This document shows, piece after piece, positions 27,747 through 38,154 of a stretch of DNA of 64,000 nt (the first letter of the stretch is position 1; every line of letters begins with the position of its first letter). The DNA is from Plantibacter elymi (nom. nud.) (lineage in GTDB: Bacteria; Actinomycetota; Actinomycetes; Actinomycetales; Microbacteriaceae). The position numbers and the translations under genes are program-made. The notes beneath the pieces were generated by a model. That model searched no databases. It was not told where the DNA came from and saw nothing but the letters and a program-made list of their open reading frames with translations. The DNA lies in contig NZ_FXWJ01000005.1 of NCBI RefSeq assembly GCF_900177795.1, forward strand, positions 457,730-521,729. Reading direction: 5' to 3'.

Positions 27747-28108
27747 GGTCCCTGAGCCTGTCGAAGGGCGGCCACCACCGGGGGTCTCGGTCCCTGAGCT
27801 TGTCGAAGGGCAGCACTTCGACAAGCTCAGTGACCGGCGGAGGGCGCTCAGTGACCGGCGGAGGGCGCTCGATACCAGCGGAGGATGCTCGGTCCCGGGG
27901 GTCTCGGTCCCTGAGCCTGTCGAAGGGCGGCCACCGCCGGGGGTCCCGGTCCCTGAGCCTGTCGAAGGGCAGCCACCACCGGGGGTCTCGGTCCCTGAGC
28001 TTGTCGAAGGGCAGCACTTCGACAAGCTCAGTGACCGGCGGAGGGCGCTCAGTGACCGGCGGAGGGCGCTCGGTCCCGGGGGTCCCGGTCCCTGAGCCTG
28101 TCGAAGGG
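27747..28108 (+). repeat. REP-like array with duplicated super-unit
   Basis: Six forward copies start at 27747, 27789, 27906, 27948, 27990 and 28087, and two inverted copies at 27814 and 28015. Neighbouring forward copies are often 42 bp apart. The block from 27789 to about 27902 recurs from 27990 with a 201-bp shift, including a forward/inverted pair that forms a 15-bp stem with a 7-base loop and repeated CAGTGACCGGCGGAGGGCG blocks. I see no real gene in 27627-28121. Confidence 0.9.
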
Positions 28109-28121
28109 CAGTCGGCCCCGG

Positions 28122-29096
28122 TCAGACCACCGTGCGACGGGGGAGGAGCGTCACGAGCGACGCCTCCGGCCGACAGGCGAAGCGCACGGGCGCATAGATG
28201 GACGTCCCGACACCCGCCGAGACGTTCAGGTACGCCGAGCGGAGGGCATGACGCCAGACGCTGAGCCCCTTCACCTGCTTGCGAGGGATGTCGCAGTTCG
28301 TCACGAGTGCCCCGTAGCCCGGCACACAGACCTGGCCGCCGTGGGTGTGCCCCGCGAAGATGAACTGCGCCCCCTGCGTCACGAACGCGTCGAGCACGCG
28401 CCGATACGGAGCGTGCATCACGCCCACGGTCACGGTGTGCGCCAGCGACGGGTCGTCGGTCTCCAACGTCTCCGCGTCCAACCGTTCGTCGATGAGCGCC
28501 GTGAGCGTGTCCAGGCGGTCGAAGTGCTTGTGCGGGTCGTCGACGCCGAACAGGTCGAGGCGGGTCCCGCGGACCGAGATCTCACCGACCGCGTTGTTGA
28601 GGTCGATCCAGCCGAGTTCGTCCATGAAGAACCGCTCGAGCGCGCCAGTGTCGAGGGTCGTCGGGGAGACGTGCTTCGAGGAGGTCTGTGTGAAGTACTT
28701 GAAGGGGTTCTTCGCAGACGGCCCGTAGTAGTCGTTCGAGCCGTGCACGAACGCCCCCGGAATCCCGGCGAACACCGAGAGCGCAGCCCGGATCCCGTCG
28801 ATGCCCTGCTCGTGTCCCAGATTGTCGCCCGTGTTGATCACGACGTCCGGCCGGAGATCCGCCAGCGACCGCAGCCAGGCCTGCTTCCGGCGCTGCCAGG
28901 GCGCCATGTGGAGGTCGGACAGGTGCAGCACGGTGATCGGCTCGGCGTCGTGTGGGAGGACCGGGGCGGTCACCCGGCGCAGCGTGAACGCGTTGCGCTC
29001 GATGACCGACGCGTACCCGAAGGTGAGGGCCCCGAGCCCTGCCGCGACGGCCGCTGCCGTTCCGAGTCTGCCGCCGGTGCTCATGGGTGCCGCCAT
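28122..29096 (-). CDS. Membrane-anchored metallophosphoesterase
   Basis: This 324-residue protein has an N-terminal hydrophobic segment (about 10-28) and a calcineurin-like phosphoesterase domain with all metal-binding blocks: LSDLHM, GDNLG, GSNDYYGP, MHAPYR and AGHTHGGQ. It follows the layout of YkuE/YaeI-type phosphodiesterases that act at the membrane; the true substrate is unknown. The start at 29096 has GAGGAGGAG upstream. It lies downstream of two class A PBPs on the same strand but behind a strong terminator, so it has its own transcription. Confidence 0.9.
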   Translation of the reverse strand: MAAPMSTGGRLGTAAAVAAGLGALTFGYASVIERNAFTLRRVTAPVLPHDAEPITVLHLSDLHMAPWQRRKQAWLRSLADLRPDVVINTGDNLGHEQGIDGIRAALSVFAGIPGAFVHGSNDYYGPSAKNPFKYFTQTSSKHVSPTTLDTGALERFFMDELGWIDLNNAVGEISVRGTRLDLFGVDDPHKHFDRLDTLTALIDERLDAETLETDDPSLAHTVTVGVMHAPYRRVLDAFVTQGAQFIFAGHTHGGQVCVPGYGALVTNCDIPRKQVKGLSVWRHALRSAYLNVSAGVGTSIYAPVRFACRPEASLVTLLPRRTVV

Positions 29097-29195
29097 CGAT
29101 CGTCTCCTCCTCGGTCGCAGAGTGGTGCCGACCGTCCCACGAGCGTACCCGCTGGCCCCTCCGAAGACGCCCGGAGCGGTCCCCGCACAGACGAC

Positions 29196-29227
29196 GGAGG
29201 GCCCGATCGAATCCGATCGGGCCCTCC
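29196..29227. terminator. Terminator after the PASTA-containing PBP gene
   Basis: GGAGGGCCCGATCG (29196-29209) pairs perfectly with CGATCGGGCCCTCC (29214-29227) around a four-base loop, 17 bp beyond the stop at 29245. Confidence 0.88.
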
Positions 29228-29244
29228 ATGCTGGCGTCAGGACG

Positions 29245-31800
29245 CTAACAGCTGGTCTTGGAGACCGTCACCGTCACCTTGCCGTCCTTGCGCGCCGCCG
29301 TACCGGCCGGTGGATCGACGCCGGTCACCTTCGGGGTCGTCGCCGCGGGATCGACCACGCATTTCTGGCCGACGTTCGCGAAGCCGGCACCCTGGAGGGC
29401 CGCCTTCGCCTCGTCGTACGTCGCGGCGCCGCTCACGTCGGGGACGGTCGCCAGGAGGCCGTTGCTGGTGTACACGGTCACGATGGAACCCTTCGGCACC
29501 GTGCCCGACGGGTTCGTGCTTGCGGCCTGGCCTGCTGGCAGTGCAGAGTCGCCGGCGCCGCCGTTCGCGAAGCCGAACCCTGCGTCCTCGAGGAGCTTCT
29601 GCGCTTCCTCGATCGTCTTCCCAGCGACGTCCGGCACCTGCACCGACTGGCCGTTGATGAGCGACGGGTCCGCTTCACCGAACGCGTCGCCGCCGAACTT
29701 CGCGTTGGCAACAGCCATGATCTTCGGCCAGATCTCGTGACGCAGCACCGCTACCTGCGTTCCGCTGAAGTAGGTCCGGCGCAGGTTCACGTGCCCGCTC
29801 GCGTTGAAGACGCCGACCACGGTGGCAGCCTTGGTGCTCGCACCGCTCATCCAGGTGGCTTCGTTGTTGTCGGTCGTGCCGGTCTTGCCGATGAGCGGGA
29901 TACCGTCGCCGATGCGCGAGCTGACGGCGGTTCCGCCGCCGGAGAACGTCGACTGGAGCGCGACGTTCGCCGTCGCAGCCACGTTCGTCTCGAGTCCCTG
30001 GCGACAGTTCGCCGCAGGTACGGGGATCTCGGTGCCGTCGGGCTTCACGACGCGATCGATCGCGATCGGGTCGCAGGTGATTCCACCCGCAGCGAAACTC
30101 GCGAAGGCGGTCGCCATGCTGAGCGGAGCGATCTCATTCGTGCCGAGCACGGTCGCCGGGGTCTGCACCAGCGGAGTACCGTCTGCGCGGTGGACCCCCA
30201 TGGCTTCGGCGGTCTTGCGGATGCCGCAGAGGTCCAGCTGCTTCGCCATCGCGATGAAGCCGGTGTTGATCGACGCCTTGGTGGACTGTGCTGCCGTGTA
30301 CTGGCCGCCGTTACCGCCCTCGTCGTTGCCGGGGTTCCAGTCGGACCCGGCGTAGACGGTGCCGCCGTCGGCGCACGAGTCCTTGAACGTGCCCCAAGGG
30401 GAGCGCTTGCGTCCGTCGACGCCCTCGTTCAGGCCGTGACCCTCCTTGAGCCATTCGGCCAGCGTGAAGGTCTTGTACGTCGATCCGGGTTGGAAGCCGG
30501 TCGAGCCGCCGTACTCTTCGTCGGTGTTGTAGTTGACTGCAGAGAAGTTCGCTCCGGTGGCCAGGACGTCGGGGTCGTTCGAGTAGTCCTTGTTCTGCGC
30601 CATCGCGAGGATGCGGCCGGTGCCTGGCTGAACCGTGACCCCGACTGCGCCGATGTCGAGCTGTTCGCTGACCTTCGGGATGTACTCGTCGACCGCATTC
30701 TGCGCCGCGGCCTGAAGATCGAGGTCGAGCGTCGTGAACACGCTGTAGCCGCCACGGTTGAAGGCCGCCCAGCGCTCATCCTCGGTGGCGCCGAAGATCG
30801 GGTTGTTCTGGAACACGCGTGTGACGTAGTCGCAGAAGAATCCGGCGCCAGGGCTGACGTTGACCGCCGTCTGGCAACCCGTGCTCGCCGGGTTGATGGT
30901 GGGCGTGATCGCCGTCACGATCGCGGCGTCGTACTGCGCCTGCGTGATCTTGCTCTCCTTGATCATCTGATCGAGGACGTAGTTCCGGCGTTCGAGGGTG
31001 AGCGCATAGCCGTTCGCCGCGCCGTTCGTCTCGCTCTCCGGACGGTCGAGACGCAGGGTCTCCGGGTTGTTCACGATCGCCATCAGTGCAGCGGCCTGCT
31101 CGAGGGTGAGGTTGGCGGCGGAGGTCGCGAAGTAGTAGTTGGCCGCAGCCTCGATGCCGTAGGTGCGGCCGCCGAAGCCGGCGATGTTGAGGTAGCCGCG
31201 CAGGATGTCCTGCTTGCCGTAGCGCTTCTCGAGGCCGATGGCCATGCGCATCTCCTTGAGCTTGCGCTCCGGGGTCGCCTTCGTCGCCTCTTCGTACGCG
31301 GCCTTCATCTTGGCCTCGTCGGTGATCGCTTCGGCCTTCTGCACGAGCACGTTCTTCACGTACTGCTGGGTGATGGACGAACCACCCTGCAGGTCGCGGC
31401 CGGTCGCGCTGATCGCGACGGCGCGGATGGTACCCGTGAGGTCGACGCCACCGTGCTCGTAGAAGCGCGGGTCTTCAGCGGACACCGCGGCGTCCTTGAC
31501 GAACTGGTTGATCTGGTCCCAGCCGACCTCGATGCGGTTCTGCTGGTAGAAGGACGCGAGCAGCTGCGGGGTTCCGGCACTGTCGGTCGCGTAGATGCTC
31601 GACTTCTGCGCCAGCTCGTCGAGGCCCAGGTAGTCGGGGATGCCGTCGAAGATGTTGATCGTGCTGTTGGTCGCCATCCCGGTGACAGCGAGCGCCGGCG
31701 TGATGGTGGCGGTGACGAGGACACCCGCTGCGACGCTCAGCCCGAGAAAGCCGAGGAAGCCGCCGAGCACACCGGTGGCCGTGCGATGTTGTTGAGGCAT
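29245..31800 (-). CDS. Class A penicillin-binding protein with PASTA domains
   Basis: This 851-residue bifunctional enzyme polymerises and cross-links peptidoglycan. After a membrane anchor (about 12-40) comes the GT51 domain with EDPRFYEHGGVD and GGSSITQQYVKN. The transpeptidase domain has the serine motif STYK, the SIN motif in TKASINTGF, and the KTG motif GKTGTT. Two PASTA domains close the protein (about 715-850), which bind muropeptides or beta-lactams in relatives. The ATG is preceded by TAGCAT at six bases and lacks a ribosome site. A second, closely related PBP gene lies directly upstream on the same strand. Confidence 0.94.
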   Translation of the reverse strand: MPQQHRTATGVLGGFLGFLGLSVAAGVLVTATITPALAVTGMATNSTINIFDGIPDYLGLDELAQKSSIYATDSAGTPQLLASFYQQNRIEVGWDQINQFVKDAAVSAEDPRFYEHGGVDLTGTIRAVAISATGRDLQGGSSITQQYVKNVLVQKAEAITDEAKMKAAYEEATKATPERKLKEMRMAIGLEKRYGKQDILRGYLNIAGFGGRTYGIEAAANYYFATSAANLTLEQAAALMAIVNNPETLRLDRPESETNGAANGYALTLERRNYVLDQMIKESKITQAQYDAAIVTAITPTINPASTGCQTAVNVSPGAGFFCDYVTRVFQNNPIFGATEDERWAAFNRGGYSVFTTLDLDLQAAAQNAVDEYIPKVSEQLDIGAVGVTVQPGTGRILAMAQNKDYSNDPDVLATGANFSAVNYNTDEEYGGSTGFQPGSTYKTFTLAEWLKEGHGLNEGVDGRKRSPWGTFKDSCADGGTVYAGSDWNPGNDEGGNGGQYTAAQSTKASINTGFIAMAKQLDLCGIRKTAEAMGVHRADGTPLVQTPATVLGTNEIAPLSMATAFASFAAGGITCDPIAIDRVVKPDGTEIPVPAANCRQGLETNVAATANVALQSTFSGGGTAVSSRIGDGIPLIGKTGTTDNNEATWMSGASTKAATVVGVFNASGHVNLRRTYFSGTQVAVLRHEIWPKIMAVANAKFGGDAFGEADPSLINGQSVQVPDVAGKTIEEAQKLLEDAGFGFANGGAGDSALPAGQAASTNPSGTVPKGSIVTVYTSNGLLATVPDVSGAATYDEAKAALQGAGFANVGQKCVVDPAATTPKVTGVDPPAGTAARKDGKVTVTVSKTSC

Positions 31801-31806
31801 GGATCG

Positions 31807-31812
31807 ATGCTA
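31807..31812 (-). promoter_or_regulatory. -10 box of the PASTA PBP gene, leaderless
   Basis: On the minus strand TTAGCAT is followed by six bases (CGATCC) and the ATG at 31800. The paralogous gene has the near-identical TTACCTTCGATCC before its ATG. Confidence 0.6.
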
Positions 31813-31881
31813 AGCGACAATCCTGAAAAAGGCCCGCTCAGCGCCGCGTTGAAACCGGATCGTTGCCGCCGCGCGATGGTC

Positions 31882-31916
31882 TGCGGCTGCCGGGGACGAA
31901 GTGTCCGGCAGCCGCA
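31882..31916. terminator. Terminator between the two PBP genes
   Basis: TGCGGCTGCCGG (31882-31893) and CCGGCAGCCGCA (31905-31916) form a perfect 12-bp stem directly after the stop of the upstream PBP gene. The two PBP genes are therefore probably expressed separately. Confidence 0.88.
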
Positions 31917-31921
31917 TCCGA

Positions 31922-34273
31922 TCACCCGGGTGAGCCGTTCCCGTTGCCGTTCCCGGCACCGCCGCCGTTCCCATTACCGTTCCCCGGGGCTGCAGGCCCG
32001 CCGTCCTCGCCGGTCCCATCGGTGTCCCCGCCGTCGCCCGGCGCCGGTGTCGGTGCCTCGCTCGGGGCTTGCGTCGGGTCGGACGTGGGCGTCGGGGCGG
32101 GGGTCGAGTCCTCGTCGCTGCCGCCGGAACCGTCGCCCTGCAGCGTGGCTCGATCGGCTTCGGGGAAGTCGCCGCCCGGGTACTTGGCGAGCGCGGCCGA
32201 CATGACCGCCGGCCAGATGTAGTGCCGCATGGACGCCACCTGGGTGCCGCCGATGTAGGTGTCGCGGAGGTTGACGTGCCCGCTGACGTTGAAGGTGCCG
32301 ACGACCGTCGCTACGGTCGTGCTCGCGCCGCTCATCCAGGTCGCCTCGGCGTTGTCGGTGGTCCCTGTCTTGCCGATGAGCTCACCATCACCGCGGGTTC
32401 GGTTCCCCGACTCTGAAGCCGTACCGTTGGTCACGACGCCCTGGAGCACGTCGTCAGCGGCCGCCGCAACCTTCGCATCGACGGATTGACGGCAGTTGGC
32501 GGAAGGGACCTCGGCGGTTGAGCCGTCGGGCTTCGTGATCGAGTCGATCGCGATCGGGTCGCACGTCTTGCCGCCGGCGGCGAGCGTCGCGAAGGCGGTC
32601 GCCATGCTCAGCGGAGCGACCTCGTTGGTGCCGAGCACGGTCGCGGGGGAGTTGTTCAGTGGCGCGCCGTCGGCACGGTGCACGCCCATCGACTCGGCGG
32701 TCTTGCTGATGTCGCAGAGGTCGAGTTCCTGTGCCATCGCGATGAACGCGGTGTTGATCGACTGCTGCGTGGCGCGTCTTACGGTGTAGGACCCGGATTC
32801 GCCCTCGTCGTTCCGCGGACTCCACCCGGCCTCGGCTTGTTCCGTCCCGCCCGGCACGCAACTGTTGGTGAAGGTGCCCCAGTCGGATCTCCGGTTGGCG
32901 TTGATCGACTCGTTGACGCCCTTGCCCGACTTCAGCCAGTCCGTCAGCGTGAAGATCTTGTACGTCGAACCGGGCTGGAAGCCACCCGAACCGCCGTACG
33001 CCTGATCGGTGTTGTAGTTGATCGCGCTGTAGTTGGCGCCGGTCGCGAGGACGTCGGGGTCCTGCGAGTAGTCCTTGTTCTGGGCCATCGCGAGGATCCG
33101 CCCGCTCCCCGGTTGCACGCTCACCGAAACGGCACCGAGGTCGAGCTCCGTCGTGGTCTTCGGCACGTACTCGTCGATCGCGGCCTGCGAGGCGTTCTGG
33201 AGGTCGAGGTCGAGGGTCGTGAAGACGCTGTACCCGCCACGCTTGAAGTTCGTCCACCGTTCGTCCTGCGTCGCGCCGAAGATCTCGTTGTTCTGCAGCA
33301 CCTGGGTCACGTAGTCGCAGAAGTAGGCGGACGACCCGGCCGCGGAACAGCCGGTGATAGGAGGCACGATCGTCGGGGTGATCGGGATCGCCACCGCGGC
33401 GTCGTGCTGCTCCTGGGAGATCTTCTGCTCCTTGAGCATCTGATCGAGCACGTAGTCGCGTCGCGCCTTCGTCAGGGCGTAGCCGTTCGCCGCGCCGTTG
33501 TCGGCGCTGTCGGGCTTGTCGATCCTGAGGTTCTCGGGGTTGTTGACGATGGCCAGCAGCGTCGCAGCCTGCTCCAGCGTGAGGTTCGCCGCCGTGGTGT
33601 TGAAGTAGTAGTTGGACGCGGCCTCGATGCCGTAGACGCGTCCCCCGAAGCCGGAGATGTTGAGGTAGCCGCGGAGGATGTCCTCCTTGCCGTAGGTCTT
33701 CTCGAGCCCGATCGCGAGCCGCATCTCCTTGAGCTTGCGCTCCGGGGTCGTCGCGGTCGCCTCCTCGTAGGCCGCGTCGCTCTCCTTCTTGTCGGGGATC
33801 GCCTCGGCCTTCTGCACCAGGACGTTCTTCACGTACTGCTGGGTGATGGAGGAGCCACCCTGCGTCGATCCTCCGGCGGCGTTGTTGACGACCGCGCGGA
33901 CGGTGCCCGCGAGGTCGATGCCACCGTGCTCGAAGAAGCGGGGGTCCTCAGCCGAGACCGCCGCGTCCTTGGCGAACTGGGAGATCTGGTCCCAGCTGTC
34001 CTCGATGCGGTTCTGGTCGTAGAAGGACGCGAGCAGCACCGGGTTGCCGGCGGAGTCCTTGGCGTAGATGCTCGACTTCTGCGCGAGCGAGTCGAGTTGG
34101 AGGTAGTCGGGGAGGCCGTCGAAGACGGAGATGCCCGTGGAGGTGGCGAGGCCGGTCATCGCGATGGCAGGGGTGACTGCGGCGGTGGCGAGGACACCGG
34201 CGGCGACGCTCAAGCCGACGAAGCCGAGGACGCTCTGCGCGACCGTCTTCGCGGGGGTACGTGGTTCAGGCAT
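31922..34273 (-). CDS. Class A penicillin-binding protein with Pro/Gly-rich tail
   Basis: This 783-residue paralogue of the PBP at 29245 has the same order: membrane anchor, GT51 domain (EDPRFFEHGGID, GGSSITQQYVKN) and transpeptidase domain (STYK, TQQSINTAF, GKTGTT). It lacks PASTA domains and ends instead in about 75 low-complexity residues (PTPTSDPTQAPSEAP, then Gly/Asn repeats). Both proteins share long identical stretches, so this is a tandem duplication with tail exchange. The ATG follows TACCTT by seven bases without a ribosome site. Confidence 0.94.
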   Translation of the reverse strand: MPEPRTPAKTVAQSVLGFVGLSVAAGVLATAAVTPAIAMTGLATSTGISVFDGLPDYLQLDSLAQKSSIYAKDSAGNPVLLASFYDQNRIEDSWDQISQFAKDAAVSAEDPRFFEHGGIDLAGTVRAVVNNAAGGSTQGGSSITQQYVKNVLVQKAEAIPDKKESDAAYEEATATTPERKLKEMRLAIGLEKTYGKEDILRGYLNISGFGGRVYGIEAASNYYFNTTAANLTLEQAATLLAIVNNPENLRIDKPDSADNGAANGYALTKARRDYVLDQMLKEQKISQEQHDAAVAIPITPTIVPPITGCSAAGSSAYFCDYVTQVLQNNEIFGATQDERWTNFKRGGYSVFTTLDLDLQNASQAAIDEYVPKTTTELDLGAVSVSVQPGSGRILAMAQNKDYSQDPDVLATGANYSAINYNTDQAYGGSGGFQPGSTYKIFTLTDWLKSGKGVNESINANRRSDWGTFTNSCVPGGTEQAEAGWSPRNDEGESGSYTVRRATQQSINTAFIAMAQELDLCDISKTAESMGVHRADGAPLNNSPATVLGTNEVAPLSMATAFATLAAGGKTCDPIAIDSITKPDGSTAEVPSANCRQSVDAKVAAAADDVLQGVVTNGTASESGNRTRGDGELIGKTGTTDNAEATWMSGASTTVATVVGTFNVSGHVNLRDTYIGGTQVASMRHYIWPAVMSAALAKYPGGDFPEADRATLQGDGSGGSDEDSTPAPTPTSDPTQAPSEAPTPAPGDGGDTDGTGEDGGPAAPGNGNGNGGGAGNGNGNGSPG

Positions 34274-34280
34274 AGGATCG

Positions 34281-34286
34281 AAGGTA
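34281..34286 (-). promoter_or_regulatory. -10 box of upstream PBP gene
   Basis: On the minus strand TACCTT ends seven bases before the ATG at 34273, fitting a leaderless or near-leaderless mRNA. Confidence 0.5.
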
Positions 34287-34381
34287 AGCGGGGAAACTGT
34301 GAGCGAGCTTCACTTGGGGCTCGCCATGAAGATCCCCTGCGCGTCCGCCTCTCCGTGCGGAGCGCCCGATCGAGGAGAGAC

Positions 34382-34537
34382 ATGACCCGCTGGGAGTACC
34401 TCACCACGCCGTTGATGATCCACAACACGGCTGCCATTCTGAACAACTGGGGCGGGGAGGGTTGGGAGCTCGTCCAGGTCGTCACCGGTCCGGAGGGTGG
34501 GCTCGTCGCCTACCTCAAGCGCCCCATCGCCGACTGA
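34382..34537 (+). CDS. Small DUF4177-like protein
   Basis: This 51-residue protein begins MTRWEYLTTPL and continues NNWGGEGWELVQVV, the WEY...GWELV pattern of DUF4177-type small proteins. No biochemical role is known. The start has GAGGAGAG three bases upstream, a strong ribosome site. It lies 22 bp before the RidA gene and is likely in the same transcript; this pairing with RidA is seen across Actinobacteria. Confidence 0.85.
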   Translation: MTRWEYLTTPLMIHNTAAILNNWGGEGWELVQVVTGPEGGLVAYLKRPIAD

Positions 34538-34559
34538 CCCGACGCCCGGAGGAACCCCC

Positions 34560-35030
34560 ATGTCCCAGATCGCCGACCGACTCGCCGAGCTCGGTATCAC
34601 CCTGCCCACCGTCGTCCCGCCCGTCGCCGCCTACATTCCGGCGGTGGTCTCAGGCGACCACGTCTTCACCTCGGGCCAGCTGCCCATGACCGACGGCAAG
34701 CTCCCCGCCACCGGCAAGGTCGGTGAGGGCGACGGACTCGTCTCGCCCGCCGACGCCAAGGCGTACGCCCGGACGTGCGCGCTCAACGCGCTCGCCGCGG
34801 TGGAGAGCCAGATCGGCTCGCTCGACCGCGTCACCCGCATTGTGAAGGTCGTCGGCTTCGTCGCCTCCGACCCGGCGTTCACCGGCCAGCCCGGTGTCAT
34901 CAACGGTGCGTCAGAGGTCCTCGGCGAGATCTTCGGCGATCTCGGCGTGCACGCCAGATCCGCCGTCGGCGTCGCCGTGCTCCCGCTCGACTCGCCCGTC
35001 GAGGTGGAGCTCATCGTCGAGTTCGCGTAG
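34560..35030 (+). CDS. RidA/YjgF family protein
   Basis: This 156-residue protein belongs to the RidA family that hydrolyses reactive enamine/imine intermediates. The fold runs from VSGDHVFTSGQLPMTDGKLP through RIVKVVGFVASDPAFTGQ to HARSAVGVAVLPLDSPVEVELIVEF. The conserved arginine of RidA enzymes falls in HARSAVG, so deaminase activity is possible. The ATG has GGAGGA upstream. The gene ends before a strong bidirectional terminator shared with the convergent acs gene. Confidence 0.9.
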   Translation: MSQIADRLAELGITLPTVVPPVAAYIPAVVSGDHVFTSGQLPMTDGKLPATGKVGEGDGLVSPADAKAYARTCALNALAAVESQIGSLDRVTRIVKVVGFVASDPAFTGQPGVINGASEVLGEIFGDLGVHARSAVGVAVLPLDSPVEVELIVEFA

Positions 35031-35048
35031 CGCCTCCCCGCGCCACAT

Positions 35049-35093
35049 GCACGAGAGCCGGGCGGAATGACTGATTCCGTCCGGCTCTCGTGC
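35049..35093. terminator. Bidirectional terminator between ridA and acs
   Basis: GCACGAGAGCCGG and CCGGCTCTCGTGC form a perfect 13-bp stem, with GCGGAAT/ATTCCGT pairing further inside. It separates two convergent genes. Confidence 0.92.
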
Positions 35094-35106
35094 TTGGAAC
35101 GTCGGG

Positions 35107-37098
<1,992 letters not shown>

Positions 37099-37291
37099 CG
37101 TGTGTGTCTCGCTCCCTTGCGAATCCGCGTTCCTGACCCGACCTGCCGAGGCGGGTCGAGTCCGTGCCATGCACGAGCGTAGCGCGTTCTCGGTTGCGGA
37201 TTTGTCACTCATCCGAACAAACTCGTTGGCCCAGTCTGTGAATGATCTGGGCATGGTAGGGAAACCACTCGATCTGGGGTCGTCTGAGTGC

Positions 37292-37319
37292 TTGTGTTCA
37301 CCGTCGACTGGCGTACACT
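37292..37319 (+). promoter_or_regulatory. Promoter of the 6C RNA
   Basis: TTGTGT (37292-37297) and TACACT (37314-37319) are separated by 16 bp and predict a start near 37326, just before the structured RNA. Confidence 0.65.
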
Positions 37320-37325
37320 TGGACC

Positions 37326-37425
37326 CGGCCGAATACACATTCGTGCATGCAGTGCCAGCGATTCCCCCCAATCCGGCACTGTAGAGGCGGCACCCATTCC
37401 CCCCAATGGGTGCCGCCTTCTTCTG
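37326..37425 (+). ncRNA. 6C small RNA
   Basis: Two stem-loops each expose six cytosines in an ATTCCCCCCAAT context. The first has arms AGTGCC (37351-37356) and GGCACT (37375-37380). The second has a perfect 13-bp stem (37386-37398 with 37405-37417), a CCCCCC loop and a T-rich tail (TTCTTCTGT) that makes it a terminator as well. This is the defining structure of the actinobacterial 6C RNA. C-rich loops suggest pairing with G-rich ribosome sites of target mRNAs. It occupies most of the 411-bp gap 37099-37509. Confidence 0.9.
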
Positions 37426-37471
37426 TCTCCGGCGCCGGCTGCAGGCGGCCGAGGTCGATCATCGGAATATT

Positions 37472-37503
37472 GCTTATAGTTCTGCCACTATCAGCTCTAT
37501 GCT
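37472..37503 (+). promoter_or_regulatory. Operator-like palindrome and -10 box before satD-like gene
   Basis: GCTTATAGT (37472-37480) and ACTATCAGC (37487-37495) form a dyad with one mismatch around six bases. It abuts the -10 box TATGCT (37498-37503), which ends six bases before the ATG at 37510. A protein bound here would block the promoter; the C-terminal helix-turn-helix of the downstream protein makes it the first candidate. Confidence 0.65.
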
Positions 37504-37509
37504 TCTGAC

Positions 37510-38154
37510 ATGACCGATCTCGTGCTGGCCGTCGTCGTCGACATCGTCGGTTCCCGCCGTCTCGACGATCGCAACCGCGCTCAACGCGCGATCCAGGACG
37601 TCTTCCTCCAGGTGGAGGCCACCTGGCAGGCCGAGCAGCCGCTGCGTCCCACGGTCGGCGACGAGTTCCAGGTCGTGTACGCGGACGTCGCGACCGCGCT
37701 GCGGGCCACCACCCTCGCGCGGCTCCTGTTCCCCGAGGGGGTCGACTGCCGGTTCGGCCTCGGCTGGGGCGAAGTCACGGACATCGACGCCGGGCAGGAC
37801 GCCATCATCCAGGACGGCTCCGCCTGGTGGCGGGCCCGAGCCGCCATCGACGAGGCGCATCGTCGGGAGGACAAACGTCAGCCGTACCTGCGATCGTGGT
37901 TCGAGGGCGAAGCGCCCCAGGACGGAGACGCCATCGTGAACGCACTCCTCACCTTGCGCGACCACACGATCGATCAGATGCGGAACCCCCGACAGCGACA
38001 GCTCGCCGCGGGCGCGCTCCTCGGCCGATCGCAGGAGTCGATGGCGGCCGACGTCGGCATCTCGCAGTCCGCGGTGTCGCAGAACCTGCAACGATCGGGC
38101 GGCGCCGCGCTCGTCTCGGCCCTCGACCTGCTCGCCGGAGCGCCGACTCGATGA
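37510..38154 (+). CDS. SatD-family protein with C-terminal helix-turn-helix
   Basis: This 214-residue protein matches the SatD family: VVVDIVGSRRLDDR at the start, PTVGDEFQVVYAD, RFGLGWGEV and GSAWWRARAAIDEA. The last 50 residues read like a sigma-type helix-turn-helix (GRSQESMAADVGISQSAVSQNLQRSG). Members were first linked to acid tolerance in streptococci, but the molecular role is unknown. A palindrome overlaps its promoter, suggesting autoregulation. It overlaps the next membrane-protein gene by four bases, a pair also seen elsewhere. Confidence 0.85.
   Translation: MTDLVLAVVVDIVGSRRLDDRNRAQRAIQDVFLQVEATWQAEQPLRPTVGDEFQVVYADVATALRATTLARLLFPEGVDCRFGLGWGEVTDIDAGQDAIIQDGSAWWRARAAIDEAHRREDKRQPYLRSWFEGEAPQDGDAIVNALLTLRDHTIDQMRNPRQRQLAAGALLGRSQESMAADVGISQSAVSQNLQRSGGAALVSALDLLAGAPTR

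Noticed and set aside
28801..32205. 1134-codon plus-strand frame across metallophosphoesterase and PBP genes
   Set aside because: It is a shadow frame opposite two well-supported genes, with no family resemblance or ribosome site.
37099..37371. N-terminal extension of acetyl-CoA synthetase
   Set aside because: The frame is open but the added residues do not resemble the family, and the ATG at 37098 has a ribosome site and starts the known domain.
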